Notes: a model not told the origin generated them from the sequence alone. A stretch of DNA of 64,000 nt from Brevibacillus aydinogluensis (GCF_031954365.1 NZ_JAUSVZ010000020.1), one strand, 5' to 3'; counted from the first letter of the stretch, positions 41,370-49,849 are shown. Numbers and translations: made by a program.

Positions 41370-42710
41370 ATGGAACCGACACTGCCTCTTCTCGCTTCCG
41401 CAGTGGATGCCACCTGGGTGATGGTCTCCGCCATTTTGGTGATCTTCATGCAGGCCGGATTCGCGCTGTTGGAGGCTGGGTCGACGCGCATGAAAAACGC
41501 CGGACACATCGCCGGCAAGACGGTCCTGACGTTTGGAATCTGCACCTTGGCGTTTTGGGCCCTGGGCTTCGGCCTGACGTTTGGCAACGGCAATTCGTTC
41601 ATCGGACTGACCGGCTTTTTCTTCAACGGAACGGAGGAACAGGCGGCTGCGGCCTACGAATCCCTTTCCTTCGCCAACATTCCGGTCGGGATCAAGTTCC
41701 TGTTTCAACTGGCTTTTGCCGGCGTCTCCCTCTCCATCGCCTGGGGCGGCTTCGCCGAGCGCGCCAAACTTTCTGTCTACGTCGTTTTCGGAATATTGTA
41801 TACGATCTTAATTTATCCGGTTGTCGGCCATTGGATCTGGGGGGGCGGATGGCTGGCGGACCACGGCAAACAGGATTTTGCCGGATCGACGGTCGTCCAC
41901 CTGACCGGAGCAACCGCCGCTCTCGTCGCCACCATCCTGCTCAAGCCGCGCCTCGGCAAGTACAACAAAGACGGCAGTTCCAACTTGATACCCGGTCACA
42001 ATCAGGTCTACACCACGCTGGGGGTCATCATCTTGTGGATTGGCTGGTTTGGCTTCAACGCGGGGTCTGCGTTTGGCTCCGTCTCCGGCCTCTTTGGCCA
42101 TGTGGCGCTGACGACCAACCTCGCGGCCGCGTCCGGTGCGGTTGCCGCTCTGGGCATCGCGTGGGCTGTCACGGGGAAAGCAGACATCCCGAGCATGCTG
42201 AACGGCGTGCTGGCCGCCCTGGTGGCAATCACCGCTTCCTGCGCGTTTGTGGAACCGTGGGCTGCGATTGTCATCGGGTCCGTGGCAGGTATTCTTACAT
42301 TCTATACTGCCATCTGGTTTGATCGGATGGGCATTGACGATCCAATCTACGCCTTCTCCGTCCACGGCATCGCCGGCATCTGGGGAACGCTGTCCAACGG
42401 CTTTTTTGCCGCTCCCGCCCTGGTAGAAAAAGTGGGCGTCGGGATGCCGGGCCTGTTCTACGGCGGCGGCTTCCACCAACTGGGCGTTCAGGCGTTGGGT
42501 GTATTTGCCGCGCTGGTGTATGTGCTTGTCGCTTCGTACGTCATTCTCGCCATCATGAAGAAAACGATGGGACTTCGCGTAACCGAAGAAGAAGAGGTGA
42601 TGGGCCTTGACCTTAGCGAACACGGGGGATACGGATATCCCGAACTGCTGCAATCGGAACGCCCTTACGTTTCCGCCCCACAAAGGCGATCCACTCATTC
42701 TCTCACTTGA
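41370..42710 (+). CDS. amt: Ammonium transporter, Amt family
   Basis: 446 residues with eleven membrane helices. It has FMQAGFALLEAGSTRMKNA, the twin-His region VVHLTGATAALVATILL, GWFGFNAGSAFG, FSVHGIAGIWGTL and the C-terminal GLDLSEHGGYGYPE that contacts PII proteins. No PII gene follows; instead a DUF294 nucleotidyltransferase gene overlaps its end. ATG at 41370 fits the AAAAGGAG site better than GTG at 41361. Controlled by a GlnR-type box. Confidence 0.95.
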   Translation: MEPTLPLLASAVDATWVMVSAILVIFMQAGFALLEAGSTRMKNAGHIAGKTVLTFGICTLAFWALGFGLTFGNGNSFIGLTGFFFNGTEEQAAAAYESLSFANIPVGIKFLFQLAFAGVSLSIAWGGFAERAKLSVYVVFGILYTILIYPVVGHWIWGGGWLADHGKQDFAGSTVVHLTGATAALVATILLKPRLGKYNKDGSSNLIPGHNQVYTTLGVIILWIGWFGFNAGSAFGSVSGLFGHVALTTNLAAASGAVAALGIAWAVTGKADIPSMLNGVLAALVAITASCAFVEPWAAIVIGSVAGILTFYTAIWFDRMGIDDPIYAFSVHGIAGIWGTLSNGFFAAPALVEKVGVGMPGLFYGGGFHQLGVQALGVFAALVYVLVASYVILAIMKKTMGLRVTEEEEVMGLDLSEHGGYGYPELLQSERPYVSAPQRRSTHSLT

Positions 42711-43773
42711 GGATTGTCACCGCATCGCGGACGCCGGTTCGTTTCAGGAACTGCTCTCCCTGCGCCGGGAGCTCTTGAACCTGTCCCGGTTGGAAGGGAT
42801 GAATCGGGCCGGGGAAATGGCACCGTACGCCGTGACTGTCAATCTGATCCACGACAAGGTGATCCGCCAGGGCGTGCTGCTCGCCGTGCGCCACCTGGCG
42901 AAAATGGGCGTAGGCACGCCGCCCGTCCCGTTCGCCTTTCTCCAGTTTGGCAGCGGCGGGCGAAGCGAACAGGCCGTCATCAGCGATCAGGACAACGGAC
43001 TTGTCTACCGGATTCTTGACGGCATGGACAAACGGGAGATGGAGCGTGTGGAAAACTACTTTCACCTGCTGGGGGCTGCCATCGTGCAGGGCTTGGAACA
43101 AGTAGGCTATCCGCCCTGCCGGGGCAACGTCACCTGCGTGTCGGCCCGCTGGCGCGGCAGCACGGACCAATGGATGGAGCGCCTCGCCGCCTGGGCTGCC
43201 GATCCGGTGTGGGAGCACGCCCGCTATCTCCTGTTGGTGGGCGACGCCCGCATCCTCTGGGGGGAGCCGGATGTGGTCGCCCCGCTGATCAAGCAGTACC
43301 GGAGGCTGCTCGCCCACAACCCGATTCTGATCGGCAGGCTTGTGAGCAACACCCGCTTCCACCGGATTCCGCTCACGTGGCTGGGCCGGATCGCTCCGGA
43401 CATCACCGGCCGCTACCAGGGCGCGATCAACCTAAAATACGGCGTGTATCTGCCGATCGTCAACGTCGTCCGCCACTTCGCCCTGGCTCACGGCATTCAC
43501 GCCGCCTCCACGCTGGAGCGGCTGGCTGCCCTGCGGGAAGCAGGCATCTGGCCGGTGGCGTTTTGCCGGGAGGTGGAGCACCACTTCCGGCTGCTGCTGG
43601 GCCTTAGGCTGATCGCTCCGCTGCACTGGCGGGACGGCACCTACGCCAGCAACAGCTACGTCAAACTGTCGGAGTTGTCGTCGGATACGCTCTCAATGCT
43701 GCGCGAGGCAATGAAGCTGGCGCTGCGGTTGCAGAAATGGACAAAAAAAATGCTGGCCGCGTACCCGGAATAG
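42607..43773 (+). CDS. DUF294 nucleotidyltransferase-like (GlnD-like) protein
   Basis: Up to 388 residues. The nucleotidyltransferase core FGSGGRSEQAVISDQDNGLVY (G-S-G-G-R-S-E and D-x-D) resembles the uridylyltransferase domain of GlnD. A C-terminal helical DUF294_C region (KYGVYLPIVNVVRHFALAHGI to RLQKWTKKML) follows. The only in-frame ordinary start codon before the core is TTG at 42607, giving a 104-base overlap with amt; an ATT near 42691 is the alternative. No CBS domains are present, unlike many relatives. Probably a nitrogen-linked regulator, target unknown. Confidence 0.8.
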   Translation: MTLANTGDTDIPNCCNRNALTFPPHKGDPLILSLEDCHRIADAGSFQELLSLRRELLNLSRLEGMNRAGEMAPYAVTVNLIHDKVIRQGVLLAVRHLAKMGVGTPPVPFAFLQFGSGGRSEQAVISDQDNGLVYRILDGMDKREMERVENYFHLLGAAIVQGLEQVGYPPCRGNVTCVSARWRGSTDQWMERLAAWAADPVWEHARYLLLVGDARILWGEPDVVAPLIKQYRRLLAHNPILIGRLVSNTRFHRIPLTWLGRIAPDITGRYQGAINLKYGVYLPIVNVVRHFALAHGIHAASTLERLAALREAGIWPVAFCREVEHHFRLLLGLRLIAPLHWRDGTYASNSYVKLSELSSDTLSMLREAMKLALRLQKWTKKMLAAYPE

Positions 43774-43785
43774 GGAGGTGCCGGC

Positions 43786-44511
43786 ATGCACACCAGAGAC
43801 CTGTGGGAACGCTTGCGGCAGATGAGCCGGGCCGCTGAGACAGTTCGAATGCCGTCAGCGGACCGGGACCTTGGCAATCCGGGGCTAATCGCCTTTCTCC
43901 GCTCGCTGCGGCGCGAACGAAAGGAAGCGGAGGGCCGGCTGCCGCTCGCCGATTTGGAAGTGGTCGTCGTCGATCTGGAGACGACTGGCTTTTCCCCTGA
44001 CCGCGGTGACACCATCCTCTCCATCGGTGCCGTGGCGATGCGGGGAGACCAACTGCTTTTGGGAGAATCGTTTTACAGCCTGGTCGACCCCGGCCGGCCG
44101 ATTCCTCCCCACATCGCCTCCCTTACCGGGATACGCGACGAGATGGTTCGCACCGCGCCCGATCCGGCTGCCGCGCTCCAGCGCTTTTTCCAGTTTGTCG
44201 GCGACCGGCCGCTGGTCGCCCACCACTCCCGCCACGAGCGGCAGTTTTTTCGGGCGGCGTTATGGAAACATGGCCGCCGGCGGTTTACGCATCGGCTGCT
44301 GGACACCATGCTGTTGGTCCGCGTGTCGGGCGAGGTGATCGGCAACAGCTCGCTGGACGCCCTGTGCGCCGCCCACGGCATTCACATCTCCCGCCGTCAC
44401 CACGCCTACTGCGATGCCGTCGCCGCCGCCTCGCTCTGGGGGATCTACCTGAGAAAGGCGATTGAGCAGGGATATACCGATTTGGGGGAGATCTACGAGG
44501 AACTCAGATAA
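43786..44511 (+). CDS. DnaQ-like 3'-5' exonuclease
   Basis: 241 residues. DEDDh motifs: Exo I VVVVDLETTGFSPDRGD, Exo II VAHHSRHERQFF, Exo III HHAYCDAVAAASLW. This is the PolC/DnaQ epsilon-type fold in a free-standing protein with an extra N-terminal helix region. GGGAGGTG precedes the ATG. It is 12 bases after the DUF294 gene, so amt, DUF294 and exonuclease form one operon; DUF294 and DnaQ-like genes are often paired. Confidence 0.88.
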   Translation: MHTRDLWERLRQMSRAAETVRMPSADRDLGNPGLIAFLRSLRRERKEAEGRLPLADLEVVVVDLETTGFSPDRGDTILSIGAVAMRGDQLLLGESFYSLVDPGRPIPPHIASLTGIRDEMVRTAPDPAAALQRFFQFVGDRPLVAHHSRHERQFFRAALWKHGRRRFTHRLLDTMLLVRVSGEVIGNSSLDALCAAHGIHISRRHHAYCDAVAAASLWGIYLRKAIEQGYTDLGEIYEELR

Positions 44512-44512
44512 A

Positions 44513-44544
44513 AAGGCTGTCCGTCAGTCTTGTCGGACAGCCTT
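44513..44544. terminator. Bidirectional terminator of the amt operon
   Basis: AAGGCTGTCCG pairs perfectly with CGGACAGCCTT around TCAGTCTTGT. On the minus strand TTTTTATC follows. Confidence 0.85.
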
Positions 44545-44547
44545 CCG

Positions 44548-45264
44548 TCATGGTTCTTCCACAAATACCTCGTCGCCTTCCGACACCCGCCCCTGGGTGA
44601 CGACGGACGCGTACACGCCGAAGTGGTTGCGGTGCCGCTTTACCACCGTTTTCAGCACAGCCGGATGCAGCTCCAGCGTATCCGGGTCGATGTTGATGGA
44701 GATGCAGCGTTCGCAAGGCTTGTTCACCTGCAGTTCCACGTCATTGATGCGCAGCCGCCTGCCCAGCCAGGCATCCTCGGCAAACGGCGTGTCCTCATCC
44801 AGCACGACTACAAAATTGGCCCGAAAGCGGCGAGGGTCCAGACTCTCCCGGCCAATCAGGCGGGCGATCTCCCGCAGCGAGGCATCGGTCACCAGCAGGA
44901 TGTGATCTTCCCAGTTTTCTCCGCCTTCACGCGGTGTGCTGCGCACAGCAGTCACCGGCCGTCCCGTCGTCTCAGCCACCCTGGCGAACAGCGTCTCCTC
45001 CCAGCCGTACACGGTACCGTCCGGCGCGGTCACGCGCACCTCCGGATAGGCGTCCTCGCCGCTCTCCGCTGCCAGCCGGGCGGTGAAGCCCAAGACGCCC
45101 GGAACTGCATCCGCACTGAGATACTTGCCGTTCCTGTCCCGGAAGTAATAGCCCCGGTCGCCGTACACGCCAAATGCGTCCACGCGGCACGTCGTCAGCC
45201 GCTCGCCGCCCATAGCCTTGACGGGATGACGAAAAATCGCCGCAAGCGTCCCCGCTTTTTTCAT
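44548..45264 (-). CDS. MOSC-domain protein
   Basis: 238 residues. An N-terminal beta-barrel MOSC_N part (IFRHPVKAMGGERL, GDRGYYFRDRNGKYLSA) is followed by MOSC with RFRANFVVVLD and the conserved Cys in NKPCERCISINID. Relatives bind molybdenum cofactor and reduce N-hydroxylated compounds or handle sulfur transfer. A GGAGGAGG site precedes the ATG. Confidence 0.88.
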   Translation of the reverse strand: MKKAGTLAAIFRHPVKAMGGERLTTCRVDAFGVYGDRGYYFRDRNGKYLSADAVPGVLGFTARLAAESGEDAYPEVRVTAPDGTVYGWEETLFARVAETTGRPVTAVRSTPREGGENWEDHILLVTDASLREIARLIGRESLDPRRFRANFVVVLDEDTPFAEDAWLGRRLRINDVELQVNKPCERCISINIDPDTLELHPAVLKTVVKRHRNHFGVYASVVTQGRVSEGDEVFVEEP

Positions 45265-45300
45265 CCCAGCCGCCTCCTCCGCCTGTTTTCCAGCGTTTCT

Positions 45301-46101
45301 CTATCCCGTAATGAACGAATTGCGCACCCGGCTCCAAAACGTGAGCCGCTTGTAGCGGGCAAACTTCACTTTGTCCACGCCGACGCGGCAGGTGATGGAG
45401 CACACGTCCTGCCAGACTGCCTGCTCCCGGTCCAACCCGATCATGATCTGTGGATTCATCACGATCAGTTCGACCTCGTGGTGCTTGGGCAGCACCAGCG
45501 AGCTGTTGATCGTCCGGTAGGCCTGATTGTTGATCGATGCGATCTCCGAGAGCTGAATCGCTTCGATGGAAGGATGGACGAGCGCTCCGTTCACCGCTTT
45601 GTTGTACGCCGTGCTTCCAGACGGGGAAGAGACGATCAGGCCGTCTCCGCGAAACGTCTCAAACTCGTCGCCGTTTATGTACACACAGGCCACCAGCGTG
45701 GACAGGGACGCATTGCGGATCACCAGTTCGTTGAGCGCCCATTTGTGAATGATGCGGCCGTCGCGGGTCAGAATGCGGCACGAAACGGTGGGGTATTCGG
45801 CGACAAACGGCTTCGTCTGCTCTTTGAGAGCCTGTACGAACGCATCCAGCTCGTTTGGCCGCCAGTCCGCGTAAAAGCCCAAATGGCCGGTGTGGATGCC
45901 GACGTATGTCGGTTCAAAGCCGTATTGATGCACCGCTTCCAACAGCGTTCCGTCCCCGCCGATGGAGAGCACGAGATCAGGCGTCTCGCCCTCTTCCCGG
46001 ACAAAGCAGTACGGGCTGTCCTCGCCCAGCAGTTTTTCCTTCAGCTCCCGTTCTACCTCCCGGGAGTAGTCGTCATTCCGCAGTACGGTGGCAATTTTCA
46101 T
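45301..46101 (-). CDS. nadK: NAD kinase
   Basis: 266 residues. The GGDGT motif (LVLSIGGDGTLLEAV, Asp about 51) and the NE/D motif (KWALNELVIRNAS) are present, with GDGLIVSSPSGSTAYNKAVNGALV. It phosphorylates NAD to NADP. Length and sequence fit the second, YtdI-type NAD kinase of Bacillales. GAGGGTAG lies before the ATG. Confidence 0.93.
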   Translation of the reverse strand: MKIATVLRNDDYSREVERELKEKLLGEDSPYCFVREEGETPDLVLSIGGDGTLLEAVHQYGFEPTYVGIHTGHLGFYADWRPNELDAFVQALKEQTKPFVAEYPTVSCRILTRDGRIIHKWALNELVIRNASLSTLVACVYINGDEFETFRGDGLIVSSPSGSTAYNKAVNGALVHPSIEAIQLSEIASINNQAYRTINSSLVLPKHHEVELIVMNPQIMIGLDREQAVWQDVCSITCRVGVDKVKFARYKRLTFWSRVRNSFITG

Positions 46102-46187
46102 GGTGGTCTACCCTCACTTTACGCACATACATGCCTGCTATTCACAATGTTACAGGAACACTCCGGTGGCCGGGATGCCGACGCGGG

Positions 46188-46637
46188 CTACCAGCGCTCC
46201 GCCGCAAAACGGCCGGAGCGAAACTCCTCCAGCCGCCGCCTCGTCGCAGGCGACAACTGCTCCGGCAATTCTGACCAAGCAAAAAAGCGCATATCCGCCA
46301 CTTCCGGGTCAGACTTTGGCCGTTCATGCTGGCGGTACCGGGTGACGTGGAACAGCGCGATGTGATCCCGCTTCCCTTCCCGCTCGCTGTAGTAGAGGTG
46401 GCAGATCCTCATCTCGCTCGCCTCTATGCCGCACTCTTCCCACAGCTCACGCCGGGCCGCCTCCAAAAACGTCTCTCCCTTTTTCACTCCTCCGCCCGGC
46501 AAATACCATCCGCTCACATACGTGTGGCGCACCAGCAGCACGCCTTTTTCATCGTCCGTGACAATCAGCCGGACACCCAGCGTCAGCGGCCTGCGGATAC
46601 GCCAATACAGTTTGAGCAGCGGGTAGTACCAGGCCAT
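46188..46637 (-). CDS. NUDIX hydrolase
   Basis: 149 residues. A complete Nudix box, GGGVKKGETFLEAARRELWEECGIEA (Gx5Ex7REUxEExGU), lies at about residues 47-72. It hydrolyses a nucleoside diphosphate linked to another group; no substrate-specific signature is visible. Confidence 0.88.
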   Translation of the reverse strand: MAWYYPLLKLYWRIRRPLTLGVRLIVTDDEKGVLLVRHTYVSGWYLPGGGVKKGETFLEAARRELWEECGIEASEMRICHLYYSEREGKRDHIALFHVTRYRQHERPKSDPEVADMRFFAWSELPEQLSPATRRRLEEFRSGRFAAERW

Positions 46638-46774
46638 CGTTTTCCACTCCCTGTGATTCCATTCCTGTTGCTACCATTCTACACTACCGCGAAATCCACC
46701 GCCATAGCAGGCACACGGCAGGTCAGCGCAGTGCCAGATGGCAGAATCAGGAATTGCAATCCGGTGTTATTCGC

Positions 46775-46802
46775 AAAAAACGGGCCCTATTCTGGGCCCG
46801 TT
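46775..46802 (-). terminator. Terminator of the YugN-like gene
   Basis: On the minus strand AACGGGCCC pairs with GGGCCCGTT around AGAATA, followed by TTTTTGCG. Confidence 0.88.
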
Positions 46803-46806
46803 AATG

Positions 46807-47214
46807 CTAGGCAAACCGTTTTTCCAACTCCCGGACAATCGCCTCCGCCTTGCGCATCCAGACCTGTTCCACAGGTGCGTCCTTGTCCACCGGCTCCTGA
46901 AACTGGTTCATGGCAGCCGAGGCGACAGGCGAGTAATATCCGATGTCTTCCTCCACACCGGTCTGGTAGACGTGTTTCAGCACAAACGGCGTCCCCAGTT
47001 CCAACCAGGCGTCCGGGCTGTCCAGTTCCCCTTCCATGACCGTCACCGGCAGCCGCAGATACACCATCCCCTGATCGTCCAGCTTGCGGTCAAAATACCC
47101 CCGGTGGTAATCCCAGTTGGCCAGGGTAAAGCCGTCCGGTTCGAGCGATTCGCGAAAGAATCCAAACGTGCCTCTCGTACCCGCCAAACTGCTTTCAATC
47201 GGTTGCATCTCCAT
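46807..47214 (-). CDS. YugN-like family protein
   Basis: 135 residues. LANWDYHRGYFDRKLDDQGMVYLRLPV and LGTPFVLKHVYQTGVEEDIGYYSP match the YugN-like family of Bacillales, whose function is unknown. AAAGGCAGGG precedes the ATG; a second ATG 6 bases later is less well spaced. Confidence 0.8.
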   Translation of the reverse strand: MEMQPIESSLAGTRGTFGFFRESLEPDGFTLANWDYHRGYFDRKLDDQGMVYLRLPVTVMEGELDSPDAWLELGTPFVLKHVYQTGVEEDIGYYSPVASAAMNQFQEPVDKDAPVEQVWMRKAEAIVRELEKRFA

Positions 47215-47291
47215 CCCTGCCTTTTTCGGATTCTACCCGGTAGTGTGCGACAAACGGCGCGGTTGTACTCAAACATCGGTGAAAATGGAAA

Positions 47292-47324
47292 AAGCCTCCC
47301 GCCGGATACAGCCCGGCAGAGGCT
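47292..47324 (-). terminator. Terminator of the repeat-protein gene
   Basis: On the minus strand AAGCCTC and GAGGCTT arms enclose a second GCCGG/CCGGC stem, followed by TTTTTCC. Confidence 0.85.
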
Positions 47325-47341
47325 TCGTGCTGGTGTTATGG

Positions 47342-48286
47342 TCAAATGAGGGAAATCGACAGCAGGGTAAACAGCGCCAGAGGAATCACCTTGCGGCGGC
47401 AACGGCGCTTTTTCTTCTTGTGAACAGGCACTCTGAACACGCCGAACGGAACAGGGTAGAAGTATGGATAGCTGGGGTATGGGTATGGACTGAAATCAGT
47501 ATACGGGCTTACCTGGGAATACGGGTTGCCGTACAAATTGATGTTGTTTTGCAGCGTGACGTTGCCCTGGGGTCCAGCGGTTTCGTAGGGACTGACCGCT
47601 TCGTACGGACTTACCATTTCGGCAGGTTGTTCAAACGGTGCGGTTTGCTCGTAGGGGCTCACCACTCCCTCAGATTTGCCGGACGGACCGGCTGACTCAA
47701 AGGGACTCACCATCCCGTACGGACTCTCAGCGGGGCCGGTCTCGTAGGGACTTACCATCCCGTACGGACTGACGTTGGGCCCCACCTCGTAGGGACTTAC
47801 CATCCCGTACGGACTGACGTCAGGCCCCATCTCGTATGGGCTTACCATCCCATATGGACTGACATTCGGCCCCACCTCGTAGGGACTCACCATCCCGTAC
47901 GGACTGACGCCGGGCCCCATCTCGTAGGGACTTACCATCCCGTACGGACTGACGTTGGGACCTGTCGTACCGTATGGACTGACGGCACTCTCCCGAGGCG
48001 GACATCCGTCTTGCGGTCGTGATTTTTGCGGATACCGGCTGGAGACCGGCTCCACAGCTCCCATAACATCGGCCGGCCCCTCATCGTTTTCCTCAATTTC
48101 CACGTAGACGTGGAAATCGTCAACATCGAGAATTTTGCCCTCGTACACGCGGCCGTCCATCGCTTCGATCCGTACCTTTTGCCGCGCGTGCTTCTTGCAA
48201 ATCTCCTGCACGGTTTCACGCATATCCTTTAACATGCTGACCGCCGCCGGTTCAGCCTGAAACAGTTGTTTTTGCGACGACTCCAT
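47342..48286 (-). CDS. Sm-like-domain protein with SPYGM/VSPYE tandem repeats and hydrophobic tail
   Basis: 314 residues in four parts. Residues 1-75 form a small domain whose core DGRVYEGKILDVDDFHVYV fits the Sm1 pattern (G-x4-G-x5-D) of LSM/Hfq-like barrels. Residues about 100-200 hold five to six 15-residue repeats of the type VSPYGMVSPYE[MV]GP[NGD]. A degenerate Pro/Tyr-rich region ends in YPYPSYPYFYPVPFG. The tail has a basic cluster KKKKRRCRRK and a hydrophobic end (VIPLALFTLLSISLI), which could insert in a membrane. No family recognised beyond the Sm-like hint; a spore-surface or inclusion protein is a guess supported by the sigma-K-like promoter. Confidence 0.75.
   Translation of the reverse strand: MESSQKQLFQAEPAAVSMLKDMRETVQEICKKHARQKVRIEAMDGRVYEGKILDVDDFHVYVEIEENDEGPADVMGAVEPVSSRYPQKSRPQDGCPPRESAVSPYGTTGPNVSPYGMVSPYEMGPGVSPYGMVSPYEVGPNVSPYGMVSPYEMGPDVSPYGMVSPYEVGPNVSPYGMVSPYETGPAESPYGMVSPFESAGPSGKSEGVVSPYEQTAPFEQPAEMVSPYEAVSPYETAGPQGNVTLQNNINLYGNPYSQVSPYTDFSPYPYPSYPYFYPVPFGVFRVPVHKKKKRRCRRKVIPLALFTLLSISLI
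47706..47965 (-). repeat. 45-bp coding tandem repeat
   Basis: The block CATCCCGTAC or its variant CATCCCATAT recurs at 47711, 47756, 47801, 47846, 47891 and 47936, an exact 45-base period, encoding the 15-residue repeat. The very high DNA identity indicates recent expansion or homogenisation. Confidence 0.9.
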
Positions 48287-48317
48287 GAAAACTCCTCCCC
48301 TTTTGTCGTTTCTGTAT

Positions 48318-48345
48318 TACGATATACGCCTGCGTGTGGGGAGGT
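48318..48345 (-). promoter_or_regulatory. Sigma-K-like promoter of the repeat-protein gene
   Basis: On the minus strand ACC, 16 bases, TATATCGTA, compared with the sigma-K pattern AC followed by CATANNNTA. One mismatch in the -10. It lies 32 bases before the start, whose ribosome site is GGGGAGGAG. Confidence 0.4.
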
Positions 48346-48365
48346 GTCTATTTTTCCAGGCAAGT

Positions 48366-49496
48366 CTAGCCCATTTTGCGGCCTTGTGACACGACACTCG
48401 TAAAGCGTTCGGGCAAAAACGGTTCCAGCCGTTCTGTCCGTCCCTGTTCCAGATAATCCGCCATCAGCTTGGCTGTGATCGGAGAAAGCAGAATGCCGTT
48501 GCGAAAGTGTCCGCCGGCGAGCGACAATCCCGACCATCCCGGCACCGGCCCCAACAATGGTTTGCCGTCGGCGGTAGCCGGGCGCAGTCCCGCCCATGCT
48601 TCCAAAAACGGGGCCGATGAGAGCGCCGGCACATACGGCATCACGCCGTTCAGCACGCCGGTCAAGCCTTCCAGCGTGACCTCCCGCTGGAAGCCGGCCT
48701 CGTCTTCCGTAGCGCCGAGGACGATTTTGCCGTCCCGTTTGGGCGTGATATAGCCCGTGCTGCCAAAAATCACTGTCTGCAGCGGAATCCCCGCCGAGTC
48801 GACCGCTGCGATCTGTCCACGCACCGGGAGAACGGGAATGGACAGCCCCAGCCAGCCCATCGCGATGCCGGCCCACGCCCCGGAGGCGATAATGGTTTCG
48901 TCGGCAAAGAGCGATCCCGCAGTCGTCTCGACGCCCACCACCCGGCTTCCTTCCGTGACGAAGCCCGTCACCACGCAGCCGGAAAGCAGCGTCACGCCCC
49001 GCCGCTTGCACGCCGTCACCAGTGCCTGCAGCAGCATCCGGTTGTTGACATGCCCTTCGGATGGCGAGTGGATCGCCGCGATCGCCCGATCCGTCAACAG
49101 CGGTTCAACGTCGCGGATGGCCGCTCCGGTCAGCCAGCGGACATCGTAACCGCTCTCCCGCTGCCAGGTGAACTTTGCGCGCAACTGCTCCGCTTCCTCT
49201 TCCGTCAACGCCACGGTCAACAGCCCGTCGATGCAAAGCTGCACATCTCTGCCCGCCTCTGCTTCCAGCTCCGCCGCCCATTCCGGGTAGAGGCGAAGCG
49301 ACTCGATGCCCAAATCAAGCAGCGGGCCTGGCTGGGAAAATTCCTTGAGCGGAGCCAGCATGCCGGCCGCTGCGGAAGACGCCTGGCCGCCCCACGCCCC
49401 CTGCTCTGCCACCGTGACGGACAACCCGCGCCGCGACAGCTCGTAAGCCAAACTTAATCCGATGATGCCTCCGCCTACAATCAAACAATTCGTCAT
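48366..49496 (-). CDS. thiO: Glycine oxidase for thiamine biosynthesis
   Basis: 376 residues. FAD-binding Rossmann motif VGGGIIGLSLAYELSRRG at the N-terminus, ASSAAAGMLAP, SEGHVNNRMLLQALV, and the C-terminal AWAGLRPATADGKPLLGP and GGHFRNGILLSPITAKLMADYL are those of DAO-type ThiO. It oxidises glycine to iminoglycine for the thiazole ring. It is preceded by a TPP riboswitch with terminator. The usual thiS, thiG and thiF do not follow; the next gene is unrelated. Confidence 0.93.
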   Translation of the reverse strand: MTNCLIVGGGIIGLSLAYELSRRGLSVTVAEQGAWGGQASSAAAGMLAPLKEFSQPGPLLDLGIESLRLYPEWAAELEAEAGRDVQLCIDGLLTVALTEEEAEQLRAKFTWQRESGYDVRWLTGAAIRDVEPLLTDRAIAAIHSPSEGHVNNRMLLQALVTACKRRGVTLLSGCVVTGFVTEGSRVVGVETTAGSLFADETIIASGAWAGIAMGWLGLSIPVLPVRGQIAAVDSAGIPLQTVIFGSTGYITPKRDGKIVLGATEDEAGFQREVTLEGLTGVLNGVMPYVPALSSAPFLEAWAGLRPATADGKPLLGPVPGWSGLSLAGGHFRNGILLSPITAKLMADYLEQGRTERLEPFLPERFTSVVSQGRKMG

Positions 49497-49610
49497 GGTT
49501 CTTCCTCTCCTCGATGGAACTGCGCCCCGCCCTGCTCAAGCGGCGAAGCCTGGGTAAACGCGCTGTTCTCCTGCCACCCCGCTGATGCCGCCCCACCGGA
49601 CGAAAGCATG

Positions 49611-49646
49611 CAAAAAGCCCACCTTCCCCGGCAGGAAAGGTGGGCC
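49611..49646 (-). terminator. Riboswitch-controlled terminator upstream of thiO
   Basis: On the minus strand GCCCACCTT pairs with AAGGTGGGC around a GC-rich loop, followed by TTTTTG. It lies between the TPP riboswitch and thiO, so it is the likely expression platform. Confidence 0.85.
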
Positions 49647-49686
49647 GATGCACATCCGCAAACACAGACTGCTCTTTTGCTTGCAA

Positions 49687-49782
49687 CCACTTCCCTGCGC
49701 CAGCATGATCTGGATCAGGTGCAAAGGGTCGACGGTCATCGCTTCCGTCCTCTCAGCCCTGCGTGATGGACTCCCCCAGTAG
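49687..49782 (-). promoter_or_regulatory. TPP riboswitch (THI element)
   Basis: The minus strand shows ACTGGGGGAGTCC, then GGGCTGAGA, GACCCTTTGCACCTGATC, CAGATCATGCTGGCG and CAGGGAAGTG in order. These are the conserved parts of the thiamine pyrophosphate aptamer. With the downstream terminator it should switch off thiO when TPP is abundant. Confidence 0.95.
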
Positions 49783-49849
49783 CTTTCCGTTATGTCGTTT
49801 ACACCCTTCAGTATAGACCTGCGGCCGCTCCCTGGCAAGAGCGCGGCGC

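Noticed and set aside
47706..47965. Regular 45-base repeats as a possible CRISPR array
   Set aside because: The units are contiguous with no variable spacers and translate into a clean 15-residue protein repeat inside a gene.
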